A stretch of 64,000 bases of DNA, from positions 141,279,822 to 141,343,821 of the forward strand of contig NC_133658.1 of NCBI RefSeq assembly GCF_037893015.1, given 5' to 3'. The DNA is from Macrotis lagotis. Lineage: Eukaryota; Chordata; Mammalia; Peramelemorphia; Peramelidae. The position numbers and the translations under genes are program-made. Below are positions 45,250-57,609 of the stretch, piece by piece. The notes under the pieces were generated by a model. The model was not told the origin of the DNA. It saw only the letters and a list, made by a program, of their open reading frames with translations, and made no database searches. Position 1 is the stretch's first letter; each line of letters opens with the position of its first letter.

Positions 45250-46130
45250 ATTTCATATTAAATATAATGCTTAGTAAGAACTTAAATGTTTATTATTCTA
45301 TTTTCATTAGGGCAAATCCAGTAATTTATTTTCCAGGTCTGAGCCTTTTGGATTTTTCTACTACATTTGATTATATTGTTTATATATAAAGGTCATTTCT
45401 TTAGGTCATTTCTTTAAATCATATTTTTTGATATTTCTATTATTTTCTTATCATTTCCACTGAGAGGAGAGAACTAGTGTCATCATTTGCTTTGTGATGA
45501 AGAAGCCCAAGAGACAGAGTTTCTGCATAATTAATAATCAATTGGTGAATTAGTCTGGCAAATAATAACTTGGTGATCAGTGGTCTTTCTCAGTAATCAA
45601 AGGCAAAGCCATGGAGAACCCTTGAATGTTTAACTACTTTTGGAAAAGGAGGCGCTCCTAATAAGTGAAATTCTGTCCTGATTGGTGAACAATTAATGAG
45701 GGAGAGTAGACACATTAATGAGGAGGTAAATCAGAAGTCTTCAACTTTTCCTGTTCCTTTTGAGAACATGATTTGATCATGGGATTTAGCTACCTTCATC
45801 AGTCTAGATAAAGGAATCTATTTCTCCTTAGACCCTTCTGGTTGGTTTTTTCCCTTCATAAACTTGAGTCACCCTAAATTCTAATGGATAGGTTCCAAGA
45901 ACAGGGACTTATTTTCAAAGTGCAAGAATTCTCAATAAGGTCTACCCAAGTACTCAGAGGATTTGGACAATCTCCTTTATCAGCAGTGTCCTTCAGATAC
46001 TGACTGAGTGACTGATCTGCAAGGCTGGTTCCTGAATGAGGAAATAGAAAGGAAAAACTGCAGCCCTAATTTAATAATTAGTCATTAATATAATAGAAAA
46101 ATAATCATTTCTCTCAGTTCTCTGAGATCA
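45250..46130. other. ADAM32 intron 2, no feature recognised
   Basis: Unique-looking AT-rich sequence. It was checked for a third ADAM32 exon and none was found. Confidence 0.5.
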
Positions 46131-46136
46131 AATTAG

Positions 46137-46455
46137 AGCAGTTAGGTGGTGCAGTGGATTGAGCACTGGTCTTGGAGTCAAGTGGAGAGGAATTCGAATC
46201 CAGCCTCAATATACTTGACTCCTCCTAGCTTAGGTGACTTTGGGCAAGTCACTTAACCCTGATTTCCTCATATCCAGTTCCATCTCCAATCATCCTAATT
46301 CCTATCTGGCCTCTGGATCCAGATGTCCTGGAGGAGAAAGTGAGACTTGTGACTTAGCACAGTCCTGACCCCCCCTCCCCCTTAAATCCAATTCACTTGT
46401 TATGGCATCATCTCTTGATATTGTGGTCTTCTTTGAGAATGAAGGACAAATATTC
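46137..46455 (+). repeat. RTE-tailed tRNA SINE
   Basis: 'gagcagttaggtggtgcagt' to 'cttctttgagaatgaaggac'. Same structure as at 40902. Confidence 0.8.
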
Positions 46456-46690
46456 TAGTTATGTAGTTCTCTCAAAATTTGAGAGTTGAAAGGACTATCA
46501 CTGGCCATCAAGTGCAATTTGTACTTGAAAAAGAATCTCCACAATTAGCATACCTGACAAATGGTCATCCAGCTTTCTTGAAGTCCTCCAATGTGAGTAA
46601 TCATTCAGACTACTTAGAGACTGTTCTGTTTGTACTAATCTTCCTGTGTTTCTCCAAATCCCTCATCTCTTTCAACTCAAAAGTATTTTA

Positions 46691-46792
46691 GGGTGGTTTT
46701 TTTTTGCAAGGCAAATGGGGTTAAGTGGTTTGCCCGAGGCCACACAGCTAGGTAATTATGAAGTGTCTGAGGCCGGATTTGAACTCAGCTGC
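46691..46792 (-). repeat. WSINE1-like SINE, 5' truncated
   Basis: Antisense; 'ctcaaaagtattt' is duplicated on both sides. The tRNA-like head is missing. Confidence 0.85.
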
Positions 46793-46920
46793 CTCAAAAG
46801 TATTTCTTTACATTCGTTGTAATATTATTGGTTCAGTCATTCCTCATCTAGTGGATTATTACTTCGATGCCAGTTTTTTTTGACTATTCTTTGTAATAAT
46901 TATTTGAAATAAAAGGAAAC

Positions 46921-47080
46921 GGGCAGCTAGGTGGTGCAGTGGATAGAGCACCAGCCCTGGAGTCAGGAGTACCCGAGTTCAAATTTGGCCTCAGACACTT
47001 CATAATTACCTAGCTTTGTAGTCTTGGGGAAGTCACTTAACCTCATTTGCCTTGTAAAAACCTAAAAAAAAATATTAAAG
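46921..47080 (+). repeat. WSINE1-like SINE, full length
   Basis: Sense copy 'gggcagctaggtggtgcagt' to 'tttgccttgtaaaaacctaa'. Exact 14-bp duplication aaataaaaggaaac at 46907-46920 and 47081-47094. Confidence 0.95.
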
Positions 47081-47094
47081 AAATAAAAGGAAAC

Positions 47095-47800
47095 TGAAGA
47101 CAATGTTGCTGAGCATCTGATTTAATTTGCAAAGCTAATATTTGCATATTCAGTCAGATCACTTGACTTTCCAGATGTCAGAGACCCTTAGTCTCTGATT
47201 TTTATAACAGAAAAGAGGAATTAAAAAGAGACAAACTTGTTTTGAATGTAATTCACCTGGACAAGGCAGATCACTTGATTAGTTTTTCCAGGCTTTTTCA
47301 ATCTTAACCCCAGAAGTGTCTGTCTTTGTCTTTTTTAATCAGAAAGCACACTGGGAAAGAGGATTTTGTGGTCAATAGTTAGCAGTTATTATTCAACTTA
47401 GACTCTAACTCAGGGAAAAAAGGGAGCTTTTCCACTAAGATAGGAAAGAGGAACTTACCCGCTAGCTAACCTTTTTCCAGCTGCCAGAAAGGGGAAGCTT
47501 AACCTCTAGTCACCCTCCCCCCCTTTCTTCAAGGAAGTGAAAATAGTCTTAAAAAAACACCTTAGAATCTTACTGTTTTATACCTCTAAATCAGACCTGT
47601 CCAAAATTCGTCCTGCAGTGCGATTTTATGTGGACCCTTGTGTGTTTACTAAATGCTTTAGTAAGGGAAGCTGAGCTACCACAGAGCTCTCACTAAAATG
47701 GCAAATCAAAATATATTGTCTAATGTTTCAATAAAAACTTTGTAAAAGTAAGGTTGGACAATCCTTTTCTAAATTGTCTGTTACTAAATGATTAACCCTT
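47095..47800. other. ADAM32 intron 2, no feature recognised
   Basis: No repeat family or exon could be assigned. Confidence 0.5.
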
Positions 47801-47803
47801 CTT

Positions 47804-47970
47804 CTTATTTATTTAGTTTTTTTTTTTTTTTTGCAAGGCAAATGGGGTTAAGTGGTTTGCCCAAGGCTACACAGCTAGGTAATTATTAAGTGTCTGAGTC
47901 CAGATTTGAACCCAGGTACTACTGACTCCCAAGGCCGGTGCTTTATCCACTACGCCACCTAGCTGCCCTT
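47804..47970 (-). repeat. WSINE1-like SINE
   Basis: Antisense; duplication 'ttaacccttctt' at 47792-47803 and 47973-47984. Confidence 0.92.
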
Positions 47971-48552
47971 GGTTAACCCTTCTTAATCTACCTATTACCA
48001 AATCTACAGTTAACCTAGATTTAAGAGACTATGTTAGTCTGGAATAGTTTTTCCTAAAGCAAGTAGTTTAATCCTATGATCAAATTAAAATTAAATCAAA
48101 GTAAACAATATTAGCTGATTTCCTTTTCATTTGTTCGAAGAGAATGAACAAAATGGATCTCTTATCTCCAGACTTCAATTTTGTTTATGGATTAATTCTA
48201 CTCAAATGTGAAATTTTATATTTCGAAAATAGTTTATGAATACCCCGAATCCTCCCCCCAAACAAAACCAATAAACCTTTCCCAGTTTCCCCATCATCAT
48301 CAATGATGATCATTCTTCCAGTTCTATCATCGCAAAAGAATAAAACTTAATACTCATTTTCCCATATTTACAAAGAACCTCAGAATTCTAAAGGATGTTT
48401 GGAACTGATCTAACCCAATTCATACACAATAGTCATTCATATTCCCCTTGAATAGAATGATCCCTGGGGGAAAAAAAAAATCTCACAAGTCTAAAAATGA
48501 GAGTGTATTAGTCTGGTTTGACTTGTCTTGAGGAATCTATGCTGACTTTTTA

Positions 48553-48712
48553 AATTTTTTTGGTTTTTCCAAGGCAATGGGGTTAAGTGGCTTGCCCAAG
48601 GCCACACAGCTAACACAGCTAGGTAATTATTAAGTGTCTGAAGTCAGATTTGAACTCAGGTACTCCTGACTCCAGGGCCAGTGCTCTATCTACTGTGCCA
48701 CCTTAGCCACCC
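48553..48712 (-). repeat. WSINE1-like SINE
   Basis: Antisense; flanks 'atgctgactttt' and 'atgctggctttt'. It has a small internal duplication of 'acacagcta'. Confidence 0.88.
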
Positions 48713-48774
48713 CCATGCTGGCTTTTAATAGTAATCATGATTTCATTTTTTAACTTACTCACAAACCTTGCTTA

Positions 48775-48950
48775 GGGTGCACAGTGTATGAGATAAGAAG
48801 ACCTGAGTTCAAATTGAGCTCCAATTATTCCTAGCTGGGTGACACTTAATTCTATTCACCTCAGGTTTCCCAACTGAAAAATGGGGAGATTATGAAATAA
48901 GAATTATAAAGCACCTACTTCTATGCTTAATGAATGTTTGTACCTTTCTC
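48775..48950 (+). repeat. MIR SINE
   Basis: 'gacctgagttcaaattgagc', then 'aactgaaaaatggggagatt' and 'ataaagcacctacttctatg'. Confidence 0.6.
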
Positions 48951-49082
48951 CTCCCTCATTCTCCTTACCTTTTTAATATAATACTATTGCTTCTGGAATA
49001 TTCCCCAGAATTGGAATCAAGCTTGCTGATTTCTAGTTTATAGACTTCATTCTTTGAAAATTGGGAAATATTTGTCCTGTCT

Positions 49083-49325
49083 TATTAGGTGACTCAGTGG
49101 ACAGTCCATTTTGGGACTGGAGTCAGGAAGACTTGAATTCAAATCCAGCCTCAGACACTTAACTAGCTGTATGACCTTGAGCAAGGCTCTTAACCCTGAC
49201 TTAGTTCCTCAATTTATAAAATGAGTTGGAGAAGGAAATAGCAAATCATTCTAATATCTTTTCAAGGAAAACCCAAATAGGATCATGAAGAGTTGGAAAC
49301 TACTGAAAAACAACTCGATAACAAA
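49083..49325 (+). repeat. MAR1-type SINE
   Basis: 'gactggagtcaggaagactt', 'gagttggagaaggaaatagc', 'gatcatgaagagttggaaac', ending in an A-rich tail. Confidence 0.85.
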
Positions 49326-49559
49326 AAGCACTTATCCCATTCTCATGAGGCTTTAAAGAAATCATACATTGTATATACCACCTTTGATAGCACTTTGGGC
49401 CATCCACATGATTTTTCAGATTACTAACAGTGGCTCAGAAATATTATTTTCTAATTGTTTCAGTGTTTTGGGGTATAGTTTATTGGAATCCGGTAACTTA
49501 AACTCATTTTTAATCTAGCCTTCTTAGTCTAAGATCCCATCAATAAAAGATCATACTTT

Positions 49560-50205
49560 GATAGCATGAATCTTAGAGAACATCTAGTTATCTCATTTAA
49601 AGGCCTTCAGAAGTGATACGACTTGCATAAGGCCATACAGATTACATATAGTAGATAGGAAAAGTGAGATTTGAATCAGAACTTCAGACTACAAATCTAA
49701 CACCCATTCTACTATATGATACAACATCCTCACATTCTTCAAAATAAATGTCACCTCCATGAAACAATGAGCACTTACTATGCATAAACATTCTTCTTTG
49801 TCTTATACTTAATATGCATGTCATTAGACTATGAAGGGTTGAGATTGTTTCAACTTCTTAGGCATCTTTCACCTTCAAATTTACTGAGGGGAGAAATCAT
49901 TGTGGAGAAGAGACCCAACAGTAGCAACAACTGATAATCATTTGACACTGAGAGGAGCCCTGGAGTGGTAGCATCCCCCAGACCACCATTCTTGCTTTCT
50001 GGCCAGCCCTTGTATCCAACACTGAGGGAAGTAGCTCCTGGGTAGAATGGGTCAGTTGTTGCCACAAACATTCAATCAAGCACCACATACAGTCAACAAA
50101 AGAGAAGAGTCAGTGGATGAGACCCTTGATGGAGGCATGCCATTATTCTGATACCTGAAGACTAGGGACTAGCGACGATTTGTACCCAATGTCTCGACAT
50201 TATCC
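49560..50205. other. ADAM32 intron 2 with one MIR relic
   Basis: Antisense MIR-like at about 49560-49710 ('gtgagatttgaatcagaact'). The remainder is unassigned. Confidence 0.45.
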
Positions 50206-50211
50206 AAAAAG

Positions 50212-50357
50212 GGGGGGCAGTTAGATGTGCAGTGGATAGAGCATGGAGTCAGAAGACCTAAGTTCAAATCCTGTCTCAGAGATTTAATAATTGCCTAGCT
50301 GTGTGACCCTGGGCAGGTTACTCTTAACCCCATTGCCTTAAATAAAAATTTTAAAAA
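50212..50357 (+). repeat. tRNA-derived SINE
   Basis: 'gggggcagttagatgtgcag' to 'ttaaccccattgccttaaat'. A second partial SINE follows directly. Confidence 0.85.
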
Positions 50358-50370
50358 AAGATATCATCCA

Positions 50371-50441
50371 ATAATTACCTAGCTGTGTGGCCTTGGGTAA
50401 GCCACTTAGTCCCATTTGCCTTGCAAAAAAAGCCTAAAAAA
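50371..50441 (+). repeat. 5'-truncated WSINE1-like SINE
   Basis: Only the 3' half ('taattacctagctgtgtggc' onward), flanked by aagatatcatcca at 50358-50370 and 50442-50454. Confidence 0.9.
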
Positions 50442-50589
50442 AAGATATCATCCAGCCTGACAAGCCGGAATAAAGGAAGTGCTGGTCTCTGAAATGACTC
50501 CTTGTTAGAAAGTGATTTTTATTGACAGAAATGATGTTAAAGAACAGGAATCTTTTTTTTAAACATACTTAAGTACTTGATTTGCAGTT

Positions 50590-50715
50590 GAAAGCCCCAC
50601 TGTCTCCATTAATAAGTGCTTTTGATCTATTCTATTTGTATCCCTAGCACTTGGCACCCAGTAAGGGATTATACATGTATTTGGTAGTAATTCAATAACT
50701 ATTTGCTAGATGACT
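50590..50715 (+). mobile_element. L2 3' end
   Basis: 'tatccctagcacttggcacc' and 'tagtaattcaataactattt'. Confidence 0.55.
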
Positions 50716-50979
50716 TCCATGTCCAGCATTTAATTTCATCTGCTTTCTGGGGATAAAAATGTTTAAAGATAATTGTTTTCTTAAAGTTTGATTAGAGAAA
50801 TTGCTAAAATGTAATATCACTTATAATATCACTAATAATTTCCTTAGGAAATATTTTGTTCAAAATTTCAACAAAATAGGAGAAGACGGAATATTGCTAT
50901 ACCCTATTCTACTACAGGAACTCAAAAAAGATGGAAATTCTCACGGTATCTTGGACATCTCGACAACTGAACCAAACTT

Positions 50980-51045
50980 ACACATATTACACACATTACA
51001 CACATTATACATATTATACATATTACACATATTACACACATTAAT
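50980..51045. repeat. ACACATATT-type tandem repeat
   Basis: Seven or so imperfect 9-10-bp units of 'acacattat/acatatt'. Confidence 0.9.
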
Positions 51046-51049
51046 CTTA

Positions 51050-53150
51050 GAAAACAAACAAAAATAAGTTGAGTAGTTCTATCTTCTGTCATCCTATCTA
51101 CCCTAAGCAACATGTCTTGATCCTTTTGCTGTCAGTACAACTACTATCTCCCCCCCTTTTCTATTATTGTGCTTTAATGCTCCTGATACTTTTCTTATAA
51201 GACCATCATACTCTTTTAGCCTTTTTATTTACTCATCCTTGCTTCCAAGGAAGATGGTCACTGCTGGGTCATGGAGTTCACGTTCTAATAGAGGGAACCA
51301 AGAAATATAGAGAGTTTTAGTTGTAAATCAGATGAAATAATTGTGTTCCTAGGATGCAGTCGCAAGAGGGTAATGGATCTTCATTAGTGGCTTTTCCATT
51401 AATAAACTATTTGTTTAAACTTCATTTTCTGAGACTTTAGCAGTGGTGGCTGAGCAACAGGCCTCATCTCTATAGGGTTATTTCCTGGGATGATAGCTAT
51501 GTGTCTGTGGGCTGCAGGACTGATGGTTTGGGGAGTGATGGAAAGGAAGAACTGTTGTCTCTTGAGTTAATGGGTGTTGGGTCCTGGTTTGTCTCCATTG
51601 AGATCTGAAGGAAGGTGATGATCAAGATGGGGATTTTGATTTGTTTTGGTTGACTCTCCTCCTAGGTGCTTTTCTGCATCAGATAGACTTGCTCCCAGAA
51701 ATGGCAATTGGTCAGCATTTGGTGTGATAGTGGCATTTATAGTAGGTCCTTATTTTCATAGGGGTTGCTCACCTGGATGATGACTCATAGTGCCCTGATT
51801 GGAAACAGAGCTGGTGGTTGGGGTGGGGATGGGCTCTTCTATTACTAGTGCTCTTGGCCTTACCTTCCCATTATGATATATTACTGGTAGAAATGGTGAC
51901 TCCCCCCCCCCCTTTCCTCACAGGGTTGGCTTCTGAGAGCATCAAAATATTACCTTTAACTGCCTTTGTATTGATTCTACATTGTAATTGATTTTATGCT
52001 TTATTGATTTTTATAACTGGATCTAAATCTTCCTAAAGGCCACATTTCTGTGCCCTTGAGATGAGTTTAAGGTGAGCTCACTCTTCACTTCCTCTCTGAA
52101 TTAATTTAAAGTAATAACTAATGGGAACTGTTATCTTGAGTTCCTGGAAAATACCAAGACTTTTGGTATTATCTTTTAAGTCCTGTAGCTAGTACTAAGA
52201 GATATTGTCCCTAAACTGTTCTTAAACTGTTAAGGAAAATTGTTAATTCCCTAACAAAACTTTCTAGGTGCCAGGGAGTTTGCTAACTCAGGCTTACTAA
52301 TGAGGTCTTCAAAACATAGCTGGATCCCAAAATCCATTAAGAAATTATCCTTAATGACAAAAGAAAATAGTTACAGTGGGTGGTAGCCCATTTTCATTGA
52401 TGTAACCAATCACTTTGTTCCCAACTCTAATACCCTGTAACCAATAACATTGCCTTTTTCATCTACCCTACTCTGTTCTTTGTTCTCTTGTATTTCCCTA
52501 AATTGTATGAAAGCTAGTAAGACCTTCCTTATGTCATTGACTCAATTTATTGGTTTTGCTAGCTTAACTGAAGATCAACTGATTATTAACTGATCATCCT
52601 CAACCTAATTTATCTCTCGGTTTAATTTTCAAATGCTATACTCCAAAAATCTAAAAATGAAAAAAATATTTTTATTGTAAATTTAATCATCAAGAAACAT
52701 TTCAAAATACAAAAATAAAAAGAAGGATTACATAAACTGATTTTATGTTATCTGGGAATTCATATGTATCTTATTCAGTATTGCTGGTCCATTGTCTGTC
52801 AAGAAGTAGGAAGTAGGAAGTATGGTTTCATCACCAGTCATGACTGGTAGTTTCTTTGTTCAGAATTCTGAGGTTTTTTAAAATTGTTTTTCTCTTACAA
52901 TGTTATTATGGTCATTACTTAAATTTTTTTGGTCCTTTTCATTTTATTCTTAAGTACTACATTTATTGCATTATGAATACATTATAACTGATGGGGTTAA
53001 CTGAAGTGCTTCATTTGGACTAACAGCAAATTAATTTCAAACATACAAATGCTTTTATAAACATATAGTGGACAAAGATTCACAAACTACTTTTCTAACC
53101 TGAAGAGACCTAAGGAATTTGCTCTCTTGCTGGCAGGTGTTACCAGCTAC
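51050..53150. other. ADAM32 intron 2, probable ERV-derived and unique sequence
   Basis: 51500-51800 repeats a segment also seen at 38450-38780. 52160-52620 is LTR-like in composition ('ttgtaaccaataacattgcc' type CCAAT elements) but its ends could not be fixed. No genes recognised. Confidence 0.35.
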
Positions 53151-53156
53151 CTCAGG

Positions 53157-53241
53157 TTGTTATAACCTGTTATAACCAAAGAATTATTATCAAAGGTTAT
53201 AACCTTGTTATAATCTATTATAACCAAAGAATAATCAAAGG
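53157..53241. repeat. 48-bp period tandem duplication
   Basis: Two units start at 53157 and 53205. Each carries 'ttataaccaaagaat', and one carries the palindrome aaggttataacctt. Confidence 0.85.
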
Positions 53242-53484
53242 CCTTTCTACAGAGCACATTGTAATATGATAGTAACACATTTTTTCTTTGTCTTTCTCTT
53301 TATCTCTAGAAATAAGCCCACATTGTCTCCAAATTGGTTCATAGATGAATGTACACTCAGATGATGTAGGCGTGCACATGTATGTGTATGCATGCATGTA
53401 TGTATGTATTCTCCAACCATCAGGGTCCAGTGGCCAGACATGAAACAGAACAATTGGAGATAGCCATGGATGCAAGTTAATGTC

Positions 53485-53672
53485 AAGTGTTCTGAGGCCA
53501 GATTTGAACTCCCATCTTGACTCCAAGGCCATGCTCTTATCTAGCACCTAGCTGAGAAAGTGAAAACTTGAGGTTAGTGAGTTAACACAGCACACTCCTC
53601 ACTCAAAACCAGTTCATGTGCTCATTATGACACCACCTCCCTGGTGTCATGGTTCTCTTCTAGAATGAAGGA
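53485..53672 (+). repeat. RTE-tailed SINE fragment
   Basis: The 3' part has the RTE-type end ('caccacctccctggtgtcat', then 'gaatgaaggacgaac'), followed by a (TA)n tract. Confidence 0.6.
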
Positions 53673-53679
53673 CGAACAT

Positions 53680-53768
53680 ATATATATATATATATATTAT
53701 ACCTATATATATATACATATATATATAATTATATTATATTTTATATGTTATATATTATTTATATATGT
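53680..53768. repeat. (TA)n-rich tract
   Basis: AT dinucleotide repeats extending the tail of the SINE fragment. Confidence 0.9.
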
Positions 53769-53769
53769 A

Positions 53770-54465
53770 TTATTTATGTTATTTTTCTTTCAAGATTATC
53801 TTTGTAACTCAATTAACAATCTTACAAATTCCAAATTTATTAATCCAAATAAACTTAGATGAGTTTTCTTTCAAAATCTAGAAGTATACAAGTTCTTAAA
53901 TTTCTTAACTCAGGTATTCTTGTTTTCAACAGTGTAATTCTGACTTCCCAGTGTTCTGAATGTTTATGAAAGAAAATATCTGTAAAAATATCTGAAAAAG
54001 CTACGAATACTGTGATTTAGTTAAATGTATGCTTTGATTACCTTACAGAATAGTAAACTAAAGTAGAGGGAACTTTGTAGTCTTAGATTCTTGATTTTTA
54101 ATGCAATAGTACAATAAATTCTGATTTACCTTAAACATCTAATTAGGAGAGACATATTTCACTTAAAATGTGACCAAATGAAATTCAATTACACCTGAAT
54201 CTGTTTTCCAAGTGATACACAAAATATCAATTTTTGATTTTAATACTGTAATGCTTTATTTCATATTTTGGGATTTTTCATTCTCTGTCAATTCATGCCA
54301 GAGATTGCAAAAATGGTTGTCCAATATTAAGTTTTTAAATCACCCCAAATCATATTTAAGAGCACATCTCAATTTAGTATAAATTTGGGTTCTGCAATCC
54401 CAGAAGAAATTCCATAGCTTAGCAATTAACTTCCTATACTCTTTTTGTTTTACATTGATTTTCTT
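53770..54465. other. ADAM32 intron 2, no feature recognised
   Basis: AT-rich, unassigned. Confidence 0.5.
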
Positions 54466-54466
54466 T

Positions 54467-54628
54467 TTTTTTCTTTCTTTTTCTTTCTTTTTTGCTAGGC
54501 AATGGGGTTAAGTGGCTTGCCCAAGGTCACACAGCTAGGTAATTATTAAGTGTCTGAGGCTGGATTTGAACTTGGGCACTCCTGACTCCAAGGCCAGTGC
54601 TCCATCCACTGCACCACCTAGCTGCCCC
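54467..54628 (-). repeat. WSINE1-like SINE
   Basis: Antisense; pyrimidine tail (TTTC)n. Flanks 'ttacattgattttct' and 'ttacattaattttct'. Confidence 0.9.
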
Positions 54629-54629
54629 T

Positions 54630-56740
54630 TACATTAATTTTCTAATCAATTTTCAAAATTTCCAAAATCAGTCCTTTTACTTTTTCAAAGTCAAATCTTT
54701 CATATTCCACAAATTGTATATAGCTCGCTTATGGTTCAAAAAAACCCCTAAACCATCTTTATACATTTTCATTTTAATGTATAGCATTTTTATTTTCTCA
54801 AATCCACTACTCAGATTGCACAATTGTCCTTTCTCTTAGTTTACTGTTTAACTGTATTTCAGATTGTATTAGTTTCATTAAATATTTGTATACATCCAGT
54901 GATTCATCTTAAACTTTACTTTTGCAGCTATAGACTATATATTTAGCACAGCACAATTCTTTCTCTTACTTTGTCAAAATTAAAATATTCCTTAAAGATA
55001 ATTACATTACAAATCTTTTGCAGCTGTTTTTTAGCCCTTTGTAACAGCTTACAAATACAAAACTTAGAAAAATAGCAGCACAATAATTCAAGTTACTTAA
55101 TTGCATGGTAAATCACAAAAGAGTCAAATATAAAAAATTAATGGAAGCTTTATATAGATGATAGCAGGATACATTTTCAGTGATCAATGCTTGATATTAA
55201 TTTGCATAACTTAAAGGCCTTGAGAAGTTTCTGTTAGCATAATTCCCAGAATGGATGGACCTTAGATTGCACAGAAACTGAATTGAATTTTGAATTTTTC
55301 CTCTAAGAGAAACTGCTAGGAAAAAAAGGTGGAGTTATATACCAAGTTCAGGTAGTATAAGGAATAAAAAGACAGATTTCCCCTTTGAAGGTGACAATTT
55401 CCAGGTAAATTTTTACCTCTTGTCACCAAAACCACTTCATGTGGGGAGGTTTGGCCTTTTCTGTCTCCCAGCTGTAGAACAGTGGAAAGAAGACAGAAGG
55501 AAGTGCTTCCTAGCATGGGAGGGAGAAAGAGCTGGAGGGTGGGGAGGGGTTGAGGGGATGGGCATCCACAACCCTGAGTGGAATATTCCCAATAAAACCA
55601 TTTTGTTAAATATATTTTTTATCACACACAACTCTGATTTATTACACACAACACACAGATAAAGAAATTTTTAACAGTGCTGAAAAAAAATCTTAAACTG
55701 AGTTAGATTTTTCTGGGCTAAAGTCCAAATTCTTTTGACCAGTGCAAGGTCAGACAATAAAAAATAAAGGATGGTTGAGTCAGGGATCTCAGATCTTGAA
55801 ATGGAGTCTGGGGAAGAGAGAATGTGTCCCATTCCTGATACAGGATGAACTCAAATATGGGATGGGTCAGGAGATGTTAAATCCAGGTATGTCTTGTGAC
55901 TTGCTGCAGCTGCTTAACTGGCTGAGAGAGGCAGGAGCTGGGCTCAGAGTCAGGAAAAGAAAGGAGGAGAATGAGAACTTTGAGGTTTAAAATGCCAATA
56001 AAAAACCAAATCTCTGACCAGGGAGCTAATTGGTTTTCAAGGGTATAAATGAGATCAGGTGGTTTCATAAGGGGACGATAAGGTGTTTCCATTTGAGCTC
56101 ACCTGTTCTGAATTTTGCTCAGTGATCTAAATGACAAATCAAAGGAGAAATTCTTGAGAGTCAAATCCTTGTTCTCACACATGTTCCTTTCAAGCTTCCC
56201 AAAGGATGAAAGGCAAAAAATTTCAGCAGACCTCAAAAGGAGCATCCTCTTCATCTAGAGGCTTGTTTTAGTAGAGCTACCCACAGCAGTCAGCTCCCTC
56301 TTAATATTTGTGGTTACCATTGGAGAATGATGGCTCCTGGGGACTCTGTGGATAAGGAAAGTCCAATGGGAAAACACTTTACTACCTCCTTTTGACTGAA
56401 AGAGATGCCTTGGATCTGTAAAGGGGATTCCCACTCATTCCTAGATTTTAAAACCAAAATGATAGTGAAGGGACTCAGGTTCTAGGGACCTGCCTTGGTT
56501 CTGAAATAATTGTTAGAACTCAAGTAGTCAGGAATCTGTTTTAGTCAAAGCTTTTTATTGTCACCTAAAAGGCTAAAGCAGAGTCAAGTAGGATAGGAGG
56601 TAGTTGACTATGGAAGGAGGGTTTATTAAAAAAAATCTTGAATCACATCCCAGGTCCCATAGGATAGGGAATTTTCTATTTGCAAAATTCCCAGGATGGG
56701 AGTTCACAGCCTTAGAGAGATAATGGTATAAGGATGCATT
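54630..56740. other. ADAM32 intron 2, unassigned, possibly ERV-derived in part
   Basis: 55440-55620 and 55725-56105 are GC-richer, with AATAAA-type signals near 55590 and 55778, suggesting LTR remnants. 'actgagtggaatattcccaa' at about 55575 recurs inverted near 58480. No open frames with a recognised match. Confidence 0.35.
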
Positions 56741-56749
56741 CTCTCCTTG

Positions 56750-57385
56750 ATATTTCATGTGCTTAGGCCAATTTATCAAAACAGGTTTATGTCAGTCATT
56801 CTTCGTCTGGGCTGCTTTCCACACAAAGCTAGATGTATCACAATTAACCATTTCAAAGACCAAATTAAGCACTTCAGTAACCCCATCAATATTATTTCCT
56901 CTAATGCAAAAATATCCCATTACATTCATATGTCACAATTTTTCCAAGTATTTCCAAATTGATGGGCCGCAATTTTTTCCCTCTTTGTCATCATTAAAAG
57001 TTATGCTGTACATAATCTTTGTTCTCAAGGGGACTTTCCTACTAGTAATACCACTGAGTCAAAGACATATTTACAACTTTGTGATTTTTTTTTAGCACAG
57101 TTCCGTATTGTGTTCCAGGATAGTTGAATCAGTTCACATCACCACATCAATTTATTAGTGTGCTTATCATCAAAACCCCTCCAATGATTGCTATTTTCTT
57201 CTTGGTGATCATCTTCGTGATCCTGATAGGTTTGAGGTAAAAACTCAGACTTGCTTTAATTTTCACAATAGTGATTTTTGAAGCAATGTTTCATGTGATT
57301 GTTAATATTTTACATGATTTTCTTTTGGAACTGCCCATTTATGTCCTTTGACTTTTGTTCAAATATGTAAAAATTTTTAGTTATT
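56750..57385 (-). mobile_element. L1 3' fragment
   Basis: Antisense; 'ccaaattgatgggccgcaat', 'ctagtaataccactgagtca' and 'cccatttatgtcctttgact' follow the L1 3' order. Confidence 0.5.
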
Positions 57386-57471
57386 ATTTATTTCTCATAT
57401 ATATATATATATATTTGAGAATCTGCTGTGAAAATTCTTAACAATTGTTTCCCTTGTAATTCTTGTGTTTT

Positions 57472-57605
57472 TAAGTGAATTAATAATGGGAAAAAATTAA
57501 GCACTTACTATATGCCCATCACTGTGCTAAAACTCTGGGGATACAAAAGAAAGATAGCTCCTGCCCTTAAGTTGCTTAATATTCTAAATGGGAGAGACAA
57601 AACAA
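57472..57605 (+). repeat. CR1/L2-clade relic
   Basis: 'aattaagcacttactatatg', 'ctgtgctaaaactctgggga', 'ctcctgcccttaagttgctt'. Confidence 0.5.
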
Positions 57606-57609
57606 GTAG

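Noticed and set aside
50980..51045. CRISPR-like spacing of short repeats
   Set aside because: Units are contiguous 9-10-bp microsatellite repeats without unique spacers, in a vertebrate genome.
50801..51067. Open frame considered as ADAM32 exon 3
   Set aside because: No match to an ADAM prodomain. The second half is the ACACATATT tandem repeat.
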